Assembly (NCBI GenBank): GCA_040768665.1
Contig: JAXGMN010000046.1
Location: 1-64,000 of the forward strand
Origin: JABWBD01 sp040768665
Lineage (GTDB): Bacteria > Planctomycetota > Planctomycetia > Pirellulales > Thermoguttaceae
Reading direction: 5' to 3'
DNA length: 64,000 nucleotides
Shown here: positions 44,146-53,072 of the stretch, one piece after another
Numbering within the stretch: position 1 is the stretch's first letter
Layout of the letters: each line of letters begins with the position of its first letter
Notes under the pieces: model-generated
Told to the model about the DNA's origin: nothing
What the model saw: the letters and a program-made list of their open reading frames with translations, nothing else
Database searches by the model: none
Position numbers and translations under genes: made by a program

Positions 44146-45297
44146 TTAGTCGGCTTTCTCTTCGACCCGCACGTCGTCTAGGTATACTTCGCCGTGGAAT
44201 TGGGCGTTGGAACCCTCGCCAATTCCCATTTTGATCCCGATCGCCAGGATGCGCCGAGGATCAAAGGTGCGTCGCGGATCAAGTTCTTTGCTGGCTGAGT
44301 CGTCTGGGTTGCTGACAACAAGATTTGCGGCTGACTGCGGATCGACCTGGATGGCGATCTCCGTCCACTCATTCTCAAGGACGTTCCGCCAGGGGCCGTA
44401 GAGGCTGTTCCAGTGCTCATCTTTTACAAACAGTTGGAATCCGTTCGGACGGCCCGACTCGCCGAACGCACCGGCCGGAGCGTAGATCTTCGCGGTTATT
44501 CTCCGCCCCTCCAGGTCCAGCGGGGCCTCAAAGCCTGCCAAGGGCCGATGTTGCCAATTGGCCCACGCTTCTCCATTCTGTTTTGCCCGGTCCTCGCCAA
44601 TCAGATCCATTTGGACGGCAAGACTTCGCGCACCGGAAAGCGCTCGGCTGTCGGTCGATTCGACGCCGACGCAGCCCTGGGTATCGGCGTAATTCTGTGC
44701 CTCCCAGCCTTCCTTTCCGTCTTCGAAGCTATAGGTCAGAGCCTTTGCCGGCGCGCGATCCCACTGGATGGCGTTGGCCGCCAAAGAAACGGCGAGCAGT
44801 CCGGAGAGCAGTGCAATCGCAATAGCGCACCATTTGTGAGAGCCAGAACTATATGACGGCGCGTCGTCATCGTCCGGCTCTTTCAGGAGCTCGCGCAATC
44901 GGTCCAGAGATTGTTCGTCAAGCACCGGATCGAAAGTTACGGACTGGAATTGCGGAAGGTCCGACATCTCACCCGGAAGCGGCGAGGCAACATCGGCAAA
45001 CGAGAAATCCGGCGCCAGAAGGGGCACAATGTTGCGGTCACAACGCTTGGCTTGTGCATACTCCTCACGAAGCCAATCGCCCGGGTCTGTGCAACGTTCG
45101 AGACTTCCCTTCGTCAAGACCAATACGAAGTTAGTGGCGGCGGCAATTTCGCGATGAAGCTGCGGCGGAAAACGGCCAGAATGCATGTCACGGACGTCGC
45201 GGAACGTGCGAAATCCGTGCTTCGCAAGATAGCCTTCAAGGTGATGAGCCAGCAACGCTCCGCCGTCACGGCGGTAGCTGATGAAAACATCTGCCAT
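44146..45297 (-). CDS. TIR-transmembrane-lectin-like receptor
   Basis: The protein has 383 residues. TIR domain 1-140: MADVFISYRRDGGALLAHHL, with the candidate catalytic Glu in 'DWLREEYAQA'. An acidic linker (DEPDDDDAPS) is followed by a single membrane helix at about 156-178 (CAIAIALLSGLLAVSLAANAI). The C-terminal ~200 residues are an external beta-sandwich with GRPNGFQLFVKDEHWNSLYG, 'FDPRRILAIGIKMGIGEGS' and 'GEVYLDDVRV'. This matches the module in the lipoprotein and the glycosidase-like protein, so cytoplasmic TIR output is linked to an extracellular sugar-binding-like domain. The start is unambiguous. It lies 233 bases downstream of the kinase-like gene. Confidence 0.85.
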   Translation of the reverse strand: MADVFISYRRDGGALLAHHLEGYLAKHGFRTFRDVRDMHSGRFPPQLHREIAAATNFVLVLTKGSLERCTDPGDWLREEYAQAKRCDRNIVPLLAPDFSFADVASPLPGEMSDLPQFQSVTFDPVLDEQSLDRLRELLKEPDDDDAPSYSSGSHKWCAIAIALLSGLLAVSLAANAIQWDRAPAKALTYSFEDGKEGWEAQNYADTQGCVGVESTDSRALSGARSLAVQMDLIGEDRAKQNGEAWANWQHRPLAGFEAPLDLEGRRITAKIYAPAGAFGESGRPNGFQLFVKDEHWNSLYGPWRNVLENEWTEIAIQVDPQSAANLVVSNPDDSASKELDPRRTFDPRRILAIGIKMGIGEGSNAQFHGEVYLDDVRVEEKAD

Positions 45298-45530
45298 AGC
45301 TGCGTTCCTGCAGGCCTAGGTAACTCATGATAACCACTCTTCTCTCACGGCGGGAATCGCCTGCCGGACAATCGACGAATTTGAGGCACGCGCCCCAGCT
45401 TCGACGAGATCTGTACCAAACGGCAGAACGGCTGCCTTCAGGTTCCAGAAAAAGCAGACCTCGCTGCCTCAGTCAGTTCCCTCCCTGTAAGTCAATCGCC
45501 GACCTCAACTGTGGCTCGACGAAGCCGCGT

Positions 45531-47333
45531 TCACAACTTCGAAGCCCGTATGGCCTCCTTCCTGGGAGCCGTTGACGTTCGTACCGGTACGGCTGGGACA
45601 CGCGCGCTGCCGGAAACCATCGCCTTTGCCTCGCCCGACTCGAACAGGCCTCTGAGCTGGCCGTGCAGTTCCCGGAGAGTCTTCGATGCCCCCAGCATCT
45701 CTTGATGCGTCATGATGCGGTATGCCTGCCTGCGTATCGCATCCTGCGCGTGGGGAACCTTCGCAACTTTTTCGTGAGTCCACGCCTGCCGGTACCACCC
45801 GTAGGCCGCGGGCTCTCCCAGAAGCAAACATGCTTCGCCGAGCGACGCCAGCCGCCAATGACGATCGTCCGGCTCAGCCGGCATGCAGTTCTGTGCCGCG
45901 GAAGCCCGGTCGTTCTTCTGCATTTTCTGCCGCCGGTTCTCTTCCGCCGCGTCGTCGTCCAATAGGCTTTCCTTGATCTTCTCTGCCAACTTTCGAAACT
46001 CGGCGTCTTTGCTTCGTACCGACTTGATCGCCGGAGGCGACTGGAGCACGGCGATCAGGAACTCGAGCGTTGCCAGGCTGATACCCGGGTAGTAGTCTTC
46101 AGAAGCTTCATAGGCGCGCCCCAAGAGCAGTGCGTGCAGACAAGATGCCGGGTCGTTCCAACCTTTGGCCACGTCGTCCTGCCACGCTTCGAACGACTGC
46201 TGGTTTTTCTCCTCCGTTGCCTCGTTAAGTCGCGTCTCGAAATCCCACACACGCCTGACGAATTCGTCCGGCGGACACGGAAATGCGAATCGCATGGCGC
46301 GAATCTTGAGCTCCATCTCCATCTTCACGAAGTCCCAAGCCATGAAGTTGTTCGCGCCCATGTCTTCAAAGTCGTAGACGGCGGGCCAATTGGCCTCGCC
46401 GTTGATCAATCCTACGGCAACATTGCGGCTGTGCAGATCACCGTGCGCACGGCCAAACCGCAGTTCCGATTGGTAGTGAAGCTGTCGGAAAGCCCGCGAG
46501 CAAAAGTCGAGCAGGTCCACGAAGGGGAACAGGTCCTTGGGAAGGAGCTCTCTGCCCACGATCCGCCGTTCGCGCGGGATCGAGGTTCCATCTTTCCAGC
46601 GGTCGAGCCCCTTCTTCAGACGATGTTCGAGCTGTTCCAGGATGGATCGATGGGGGCCAACCGGCCGGATCGCCGGCGCTCTTTCGTAGCAATGGTTCTG
46701 CAGTTCCTGGTACACCTGATCCAGCACACCGAGAACCGACAGCGGCGACGGAGTACCCCACCGGACGCAGTTCAAGAACGCCTTTTCCAGGATCGCGACT
46801 CTCGTGGCGCGGAGCGTGTGGTAAGCGTCCTGGTAGATGATCGTGCCCAGCAGCTTCTCCGGATGGGTGTCGCAAAGTTGCTGCGGCGCATCGAGCCTTC
46901 TCGGGCACACACCCATTTTCACGTGCAACAAAGTCCGCCCGCGCGCGTTGGCCGACCGCTCGCATGTCCGCCGGCCCGCGACTTCTCTGCAGAGTTCGTG
47001 GCAGGGACCGACCTTGACCATATTGGCCACGTTGGTCTCACGGTCGGCGGATGGATGTTCCGGGAGTTGAATCTCCACGCGCAGCACATGCCGGTCCGAT
47101 CGGCCCGAATATCCGCCCAGGCGTTCGAGGACGACGATCGCCTCCGGCTTTCGTTCTTGGAACGTGCGGCGCAGGAGCCTGTCGACTTGATCCATTCTCT
47201 CTTTCAGCAAACTCCGCTGCTCCGGTTCCGTCTTGCCGACAAACTCGCCCGCCTGGCTGAGTGCGTTTTCGAATTGATCGTGGGCGGCGATAAGCCAAAC
47301 GACGGGAACGACCCTGCGACTGCTGTTCGGCAT
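45531..47333 (-). CDS. Kinase-fold (APH/TCAD9-like) protein
   Basis: The protein has 600 residues. The phosphotransferase-type motif is RFGRAHGDLHSRNVAVGLI near residue 297 and a metal-binding-like VYDFEDMGANNFMAWDF near 317. These correspond to the HGD(L/I)H..N catalytic loop and DFE/DFG of APH-type kinases. The N-terminal part has 'RPEAIVVLERLGGYSGRSDRHVLRVEI', perhaps the glycine loop and Lys. The C-terminal 150 residues are helical. The arrangement resembles the TCAD9 domain of bacterial multi-gene conflict systems (pattern recollection). It is the most upstream gene of the co-directional TIR/lectin/glycosidase set. Confidence 0.6.
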   Translation of the reverse strand: MPNSSRRVVPVVWLIAAHDQFENALSQAGEFVGKTEPEQRSLLKERMDQVDRLLRRTFQERKPEAIVVLERLGGYSGRSDRHVLRVEIQLPEHPSADRETNVANMVKVGPCHELCREVAGRRTCERSANARGRTLLHVKMGVCPRRLDAPQQLCDTHPEKLLGTIIYQDAYHTLRATRVAILEKAFLNCVRWGTPSPLSVLGVLDQVYQELQNHCYERAPAIRPVGPHRSILEQLEHRLKKGLDRWKDGTSIPRERRIVGRELLPKDLFPFVDLLDFCSRAFRQLHYQSELRFGRAHGDLHSRNVAVGLINGEANWPAVYDFEDMGANNFMAWDFVKMEMELKIRAMRFAFPCPPDEFVRRVWDFETRLNEATEEKNQQSFEAWQDDVAKGWNDPASCLHALLLGRAYEASEDYYPGISLATLEFLIAVLQSPPAIKSVRSKDAEFRKLAEKIKESLLDDDAAEENRRQKMQKNDRASAAQNCMPAEPDDRHWRLASLGEACLLLGEPAAYGWYRQAWTHEKVAKVPHAQDAIRRQAYRIMTHQEMLGASKTLRELHGQLRGLFESGEAKAMVSGSARVPAVPVRTSTAPRKEAIRASKL

Positions 47334-47697
47334 GACGGCACCTCACAGAAGGCGGAGTTGTTTGCTGGAAGACGACACCTTGCAGCACCAGGATACGCAG
47401 CCATGCGATCCGTCGCACACACATCAGCCACCAGATCTAGTAGAAACAGCAACTATTCTACCACCCCAGGCAGCCCATAGCAATAGCCGGGGTTCCGTAA
47501 CCTTGCGGCAGATGCCTCTGAAACGGGGCTCGTCCCCGAGCAAGAGCGTCGCGGCGCACGATCAGACATCCTTAAAGGCCCTAGCAAAACGGGGACTGGC
47601 TCCGAGCCAAGTATTCGCAAACCACGGAGAATCGACGTCTTCGCGAGGTGCCTGTCCCCGTTTTGTTAAGGCCTCTTATTGCGAGAATCTTGCTCTC
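47334..47697. other. Spacer containing family A repeat
   Basis: About 360 bases between two minus-strand genes. Apart from the hairpin at 47575-47674 I see nothing; no promoter with good match was found on the minus strand. Confidence 0.5.
47575..47674. repeat. Family A hairpin repeat, copy 3 (most complete)
   Basis: aaggccctagcaaaacggggactggctccgagcc ... aggtgcctgtccccgttttgttaaggcct. The outer arms extend the pairing to 22 bases on each side, which defines the ends of the element best. Confidence 0.8.
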
Positions 47698-48306
47698 CTA
47701 TTGCTGTCCGGCGGTCGTCTTCTTTTCCCTGAACATCATGCTGCGGATCTCGATGTCGCCTTCCGGGTCCGACAGTGCGACGACCTTGGCCAGGCGACGT
47801 TCCGGCACAGGCCGGAAATGCTCGCCGAGATCGATAGGCGTCGACTGATACGCACCCTGGGTGTCGGGCAACGACAGCCGCACCTTCCAGACGTCGTTGT
47901 GCTGCTCGTTGCCGACCAATGGCCGTTCGATTGCCCCATGCTTGTCCTTCAACTCGAAGCAGACGTCGCACATCTGTGTCGTTCTCACGTCCAGAGCCAG
48001 ATACCTGCAACGGTCGAGATCGATGCCCTTAGGTAAAAGGCCCCAAATCCAACCGTGCGATCGATACAGCATCAGCGTCGCTCCTTGTTTGCACCGAATC
48101 CCACCGGCCGACTCTACGGCAGGCGGGACGGCCGGAGAGTTGCGCAGGCGCGACTCCCGCCACGGAGGGCGCAACGCTCCGTGGGCGGCAAAAAAAGCCG
48201 TCTGCACATCTTGGCTTCCAATGCCGACGACGATCTTCAGCGTCTGCCGCAAATATGCCAACTTCCGCAAGTGTTGTCCAGCAGAAGGGAAAGTAACGGC
48301 GCGCAC
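47698..48306 (-). CDS. Unknown protein, possibly the end of a lectin-like effector
   Basis: The ORF has 202 residues. Its first ~75 residues are irregular. From about residue 80 it reads LMLYRSHGWIWGLLPKGIDL, DRCRYLALDVRTTQMCDVCF and 'HNDVWKVRLSLPDTQGAY', then 'DPEGDIEIRSMMF'. This second half has the strand pattern of a jelly-roll binding domain and may be a distant relative of the modules at 41.6-45.3 kb. No start with a ribosome site is visible, so it may be a remnant of a longer gene once continued upstream. Confidence is low. Confidence 0.4.
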   Translation of the reverse strand: MRAVTFPSAGQHLRKLAYLRQTLKIVVGIGSQDVQTAFFAAHGALRPPWRESRLRNSPAVPPAVESAGGIRCKQGATLMLYRSHGWIWGLLPKGIDLDRCRYLALDVRTTQMCDVCFELKDKHGAIERPLVGNEQHNDVWKVRLSLPDTQGAYQSTPIDLGEHFRPVPERRLAKVVALSDPEGDIEIRSMMFREKKTTAGQQ

Positions 48307-48561
48307 GGGAATGGCGGTGGAACGCGATGCGTAGGCTGTTGGTGAGCGAAGGCCGGGAGGATTGGCAGGGCGGACGCGCTGGTGCGCAGTCGCATCGGAT
48401 GTTGTAGCGGTCTCTTTGAAAACGGCCGAAAAGTGAACAATTTCCGGCCAGTAGCAGCGGTGAACGGCGTGTAGACCTTTGACGAGCTGCTTGCCGGCGT
48501 CGGTGCCGTACCAGCCGAGTGCACAAGTGATCCCATTGCGTTCTTAGACGGACCGAGCCGC

Positions 48562-51500
48562 TCAGGCCTCCTCCAGCAGGAAGCACCAAAGATGATTCGA
48601 CGCGCTGCCGCACCAAGTACGTCCATTCGGATGAATGACGATGATGTTCACAGGAAGTGCCCAAAATGCGACGGTGTTTCCCGTGCTCGCGTCCTCAATA
48701 GCCACTTCGTTGCAGCGAACAAGCGCGCGCAGGGGAAAGTACCTTGCTCCCTGCGCAAAGGCCAGAGTCTCGCCGCGGCTTGGAATCACTTGCAGACACT
48801 CTCCGGTTTCGACGTTCCACACGCGCATAGTGTCATCAATAGAGCTACTTACAATCGTCTTGCCATCAGGCGAGTATGAAATGCTGTCAATCCAACTCGC
48901 GTGACCGTCCAGTACGGACTGTAGTACGCCACTTGCCGCATGCCAAACGTAAATCGTCTTCTCGCTGGAGGTGATGATTGACTCGCCATTGGGCGAATGA
49001 GCAACGCGGGTGACGGTACCGTTATGGCCGTGAAGAACTCCCAATTCCTCGCCGCTTGTTGCATCCGAAATGCGAACGGTCTTGTCCGCGGAGCCGCTCA
49101 GGATCTGCTGCGCATTCGGAGAGTACGCGACACTGCTGACTTCTTGCTTGTGGCCGCGGAGAACCATCAGTTCCTTGTACGTCTGGGCGTCCCATATCCG
49201 CACGGTATTGTCCGAGTTGTCCCCGAAAACCTTCCCTGAGCCGCTAACGATCCGCGTGCCGTTGGGAGAAAACGCAACGCTGGTGACTTTGCTCTTGTGG
49301 CCGCTTAGAACGGCCAGCTCAGTACCGGTTGCCGCATCCCATACCCGTACCGTCTTGTCCTTCGATCCACTTACGATTCGCGTTCCGTCAGGAGACAACG
49401 CGACGCTTCTGACCCAGCTTTCATGGTCGCGTATCACAGCGCCTACCGCCGAGCTCTCGGTGTCCCACAGCCGCACTGTACCATCCAGAGACCCGCTGAT
49501 GATCCTGTGACCACTTGGGGAATACGCAACATCGGTAACCCAGCGCTCATGGCCGCGGAGCACGGTCAGTTGGGCACAGCTCTCAGCGTCCCACACCCGC
49601 ACGGTCTTGTCGGCAGAGCCGCTGACGATGCGTTGATTGCAGGGGGAGTATTGTACGCTGATAACTCCATGCTCATGGCCGCGAAGTATGGCCAGCTCCG
49701 CACCAGTCGCAGCTTCCCAGACTCGTATTGTCTTATCGATAGATCCGCTGACGATCCGCTGGCCGTCGGCGGAACACGCAATGCTGGTGACCTCTTGCTC
49801 GTGGCCCCAAAAGACAGCCAGTTCCTCGCCGCTCGCTGCGTCCCAGACTCGCACACTCCTGTCATCGGAGCCGCTAACGATTCGATGACCGTCCGGAGAA
49901 TACGTGACGCTGTTAATCTTGCCACTGTGTCCACGAAAAACGGCCAGAGCCGTACCGGTCTCGGCATCCCACACCCGCACTGTCTTGTCGTTAGAACCGC
50001 TGGCAAGTCGTTGTCCGTCAGGGGAATAGCCAACGGTCAACACTGAAGCTTCGTGACCACGCAGTACAGCCAACTCCGCGCCACTCTCGATGTTCCATAC
50101 CCGCAGCGTGGCGTCCAGCGAACCGCTGGCGCCCCGGCGGCCGTCAGGAGAACATGCGACTCCTCGGAGCCCATTTTCGTGGCCGCGCATCACTGCCATC
50201 TCCTCACCGCTTTCGGCATCCCAAATCCGCAAAGTCTTATCATCCGACGCGCTGATGATCGACCGGCCGTCGCACGTGCAGGCGACACCCCATACATCGC
50301 CCTCGTGGCCGCGCAGGAGTGCCTGCTCCGGGCTGCCGAGAGTGATGGACGGAGGGCGAATCGAACGCAACCAAACCGAATGGGACTTCCGAATCGCACG
50401 CTCCCGCCGCCACTTTTCCAGGAGCTCATACAGCTTGGGACCAAAATGGTGCCACGGGAGCGTGGCCGCTGAGCGGTCTCCTTGAGTAGGACGGTAGTGT
50501 TCGGCCGCCTGCGCTGAGTCGTACCACCAGCAATTGTTCCATAGGCACTGAAATAGGCCCTGCGGGTAATCCTGAGCATGCTTGGCAATGAAATGAATGT
50601 CGCGACGAAGAGCTTCCTCCAGCAGACGCAAGATGCGGCGCTGCGGGTAGCTTTCCGGCAGTACGTTCACGGCCGCCGAAAACATCTTGGCCAGGTCAAA
50701 GGCACGGCCAGCGGCGACGTTGGCTTCGAGGAAAGGGAGAGTCGTAAGAGTCTTCTCCAGGCCGTCCCATAACCGACCTCCGATTTGATGGCGGACCAGT
50801 TCGGAAAGGCTTCGGGGATAGTCGCCCTTCCACGTGTCGTCGGCTGCCGGATCCCCCTTGCGCCGGAAATAGCCGGCCAATTCAGCGTGGCGGTCGAGTT
50901 GCGCCTGGTCTGTCTCCAGGTAGCGCCCGCGCACTGCTTTGGTCAGTTGCTGGTGGAAGAAGTCGATCAGTCCCTCGTCCCCGCCTCCGACCGAGGCGCG
51001 AGGCTTGAAGTAGAAGGCCAGACCGCGATAGAGCCGAGACCACAGCGCCATAGGAAACCGCTCTTCACCCGGCCTGGCAAGAAGCTCCAGGAGCTCACCC
51101 TCCAACAGTCCGTGCCGGCCGGTCGCCACCAGCGACAGTGCATGCTCCACCAACTCCCGGCTGTGGTCGCCCTCCAACCGATCCAGCACCGTGTCGAACA
51201 TACCCGGAACGTCGGTCGACAATCCGGCGATGAACTCCGCCAGGCGGTCGTAATCGCCAAACAGCCGCAGTTCTTCCGCCACCAGCTTCAGATAGAGCGG
51301 ATTGGCCGTCTCCCGCTGGATGGTCTCCTCCGGCGCACGCGTCTGCTCGCGGCTGTAGACGCCGGTAAGGATGTAGCGCAACTGGCTCCGGTCCGCTTCG
51401 GGCGGGGCTTCTTCGCCCCGCGCAACCCGCTCGGCTCGCCACTGCCGATACCTACGTGCGGTGGTCAGCCGCTTGCGCGCCTGCTGCAACTGGCGGGCAA

Positions 51501-52743
51501 CGATGAATCCCTGGTCCACCAGCCGCAGCGACGTGACGATCATCTCCTGATGCTGCCGATACTTGCGGCGTGCGGCGTCCAGGGCGTCGCCTTCCAGCAT
51601 GCTCGTGATCAGCCGCAGCCCGGGCGGCGGCATCGGCGGCAGCCAGTCCAACTCGTGGCTGCGGTGCGTCTCGTCCAACTGGTTCAGGGCGTCGAGCACC
51701 AAGACGACACGAGTCCGCTCGGCCGCCCGTTGGAGGAACCGCCAAAAACAGACCCGCAGTTCAACATAATCCTCAGGGACCTCATCGTCGAATCCGAACC
51801 GCCGTGCCAGCTCGCGGCACAGCCGCAAGAGCATCTGGCGCGGGTCCGTGGAACTGGGCGACGCGCCCACGAAGTGGCAGAGGACGAACGCCTCGGGCTC
51901 CAGCCGCCGAAACTGGCTGACGAAGCGGGCCAACAGCGCCGACTTGCCGCAGCCCGGCGTGCCGGTGACGACCATCGAGCCCGGCAAATCCCCGGAGGCA
52001 AACGCGTGCAGCCGGGCCAGCAGGTGCCGCTGCCCGATGAACAGCTCGGTGCGGGTCTCGATGAAGAAATCGTGATACGCCCGCTCGGCGTCCAACGGGT
52101 CCGGCTGCGGTGCGTCCGCAGGATGCTCGCCTTGGATCGCCGCCGAGAGATCCTCCAGCACCTGCTGACCCCAAGCGTCCAGGTCGTCGTAGCGGTAGTT
52201 CTCCCGTACGGGCAGTCCCGACGACCGGACTCGATTCTTGAGCTTCCGCAACTTCTCCGCATGCTCGTCGTTTTCGGAGCGGAAGTCGCGCTGCCTCTCA
52301 GTTGGCAGCGAGTCGATGAACGCCGGATCGCGGAAGTAGAAGAAGGCGTGGGTCCGCATCTCGGGGTTGTTCAACACGCCGTGGTAGATTTCCATGGCCG
52401 TGATCGAGTGGCCCGGCTCGATGTCACGCAGCGCGTCGAACTTCTCCTCATCGGGAATATCGTACCGGGACGGAATCCAGCCGTACCGCTCGCCCAAGAG
52501 GCCGATAAAGTACGGGCGACAATCCTCGATCTCCCGGAGGCTGATTTCCAGGGCTTTTCCGCGCTGAGCATCCTCTTCCGGCACACCCCAGCGAAGATCC
52601 ACATCGACCAAGTGCAGGTGCCGCTTGGCGCATCGCTCCCGCAACTCCGGGAAGACCACGCGGACCAGATGGTCCCGCTCCGCGTGCATGTCGCGGAAGG
52701 TGGAGGAGATGAACACGCGGACGGTTTTCCAGGCGGCGGGCAT
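48562..52743 (-). CDS. DUF4062-NTPase-WD40 (TEP1-like) protein
   Basis: The protein has 1,393 residues. DUF4062 (1-~170) starts WKTVRVFISSTFRDMHAERD, with 'VDVDLRWGVPEE' and 'FIGLLGERYGWIP'. A STAND/NACHT-like NTPase follows with Walker A VVTGTPGCGKSALLARF near 258 and Walker B 'RVVLVLDALNQLD'. A helical region runs to ~800. From ~805 to the end there are 14 WD40 units (for example SVAFSPNGTRIVSGS and TVRVWDAATG), enough for two seven-bladed propellers; the last two are degenerate. The order is that of animal TEP1/NPHP3-like proteins and of bacterial STAND immune sensors. WD40 blades sense, the NTPase oligomerises, DUF4062 is the presumed effector or adaptor. It begins with an ATG at 52741-52743. 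Confidence 0.92.
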   Translation of the reverse strand: MPAAWKTVRVFISSTFRDMHAERDHLVRVVFPELRERCAKRHLHLVDVDLRWGVPEEDAQRGKALEISLREIEDCRPYFIGLLGERYGWIPSRYDIPDEEKFDALRDIEPGHSITAMEIYHGVLNNPEMRTHAFFYFRDPAFIDSLPTERQRDFRSENDEHAEKLRKLKNRVRSSGLPVRENYRYDDLDAWGQQVLEDLSAAIQGEHPADAPQPDPLDAERAYHDFFIETRTELFIGQRHLLARLHAFASGDLPGSMVVTGTPGCGKSALLARFVSQFRRLEPEAFVLCHFVGASPSSTDPRQMLLRLCRELARRFGFDDEVPEDYVELRVCFWRFLQRAAERTRVVLVLDALNQLDETHRSHELDWLPPMPPPGLRLITSMLEGDALDAARRKYRQHQEMIVTSLRLVDQGFIVARQLQQARKRLTTARRYRQWRAERVARGEEAPPEADRSQLRYILTGVYSREQTRAPEETIQRETANPLYLKLVAEELRLFGDYDRLAEFIAGLSTDVPGMFDTVLDRLEGDHSRELVEHALSLVATGRHGLLEGELLELLARPGEERFPMALWSRLYRGLAFYFKPRASVGGGDEGLIDFFHQQLTKAVRGRYLETDQAQLDRHAELAGYFRRKGDPAADDTWKGDYPRSLSELVRHQIGGRLWDGLEKTLTTLPFLEANVAAGRAFDLAKMFSAAVNVLPESYPQRRILRLLEEALRRDIHFIAKHAQDYPQGLFQCLWNNCWWYDSAQAAEHYRPTQGDRSAATLPWHHFGPKLYELLEKWRRERAIRKSHSVWLRSIRPPSITLGSPEQALLRGHEGDVWGVACTCDGRSIISASDDKTLRIWDAESGEEMAVMRGHENGLRGVACSPDGRRGASGSLDATLRVWNIESGAELAVLRGHEASVLTVGYSPDGQRLASGSNDKTVRVWDAETGTALAVFRGHSGKINSVTYSPDGHRIVSGSDDRSVRVWDAASGEELAVFWGHEQEVTSIACSADGQRIVSGSIDKTIRVWEAATGAELAILRGHEHGVISVQYSPCNQRIVSGSADKTVRVWDAESCAQLTVLRGHERWVTDVAYSPSGHRIISGSLDGTVRLWDTESSAVGAVIRDHESWVRSVALSPDGTRIVSGSKDKTVRVWDAATGTELAVLSGHKSKVTSVAFSPNGTRIVSGSGKVFGDNSDNTVRIWDAQTYKELMVLRGHKQEVSSVAYSPNAQQILSGSADKTVRISDATSGEELGVLHGHNGTVTRVAHSPNGESIITSSEKTIYVWHAASGVLQSVLDGHASWIDSISYSPDGKTIVSSSIDDTMRVWNVETGECLQVIPSRGETLAFAQGARYFPLRALVRCNEVAIEDASTGNTVAFWALPVNIIVIHPNGRTWCGSASNHLWCFLLEEA

Positions 52744-52746
52744 AGC

Positions 52747-53072
52747 TCACTCCGGACGAGCCACGGTTGTCTCGTTATTGGTATAGCCGCCAGCCACCGC
52801 TGTCGCTAGACCCCGGGGACGTGGCATGGGTGCTGGCGTGGCAGCCCCTTGGCCGGTGTTGACTCGACCCGGCCGAACCTGCGCTCGGTTGGAAATCAGT
52901 GTGCCGCGAACGGTTGAGGGGGTACAAGAGGCGGAGCCGCTTGCTCGTCGCTCGTGTCCGCTAAGCACGGCAAGTTCCAGACCCAAGGCCGCGTCCCAGA
53001 GGTGCGCCGTTTTTTCCTACGACCCACTGACGATCCGTTCCCCGTCAGGGGAAAAGGCGACGCTTTCTCACG
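52747..53072 (-). pseudogene. WD40 gene relic
   Basis: Read on the minus strand: VAFSPDGERIVSGS, a TAG stop, EKTAHLWDAALGLELAVLSG, HERRA and then non-WD40 sequence. This is one complete WD40 blade with an in-frame stop and nothing conserved after it. It lies immediately before the start of the WD40 gene. It may be the end of an older copy replaced by recombination between blades. Confidence 0.6.

Noticed and set aside
48562..50500. CRISPR array suspected from regular spacing of about 126 bases
   Set aside because: The regular units are WD40 codons in an open frame, not short palindromic repeats with spacers.
50785..52809. 674-residue plus-strand ORF opposite the DUF4062/WD40 gene
   Set aside because: Antisense shadow of a well-supported gene.
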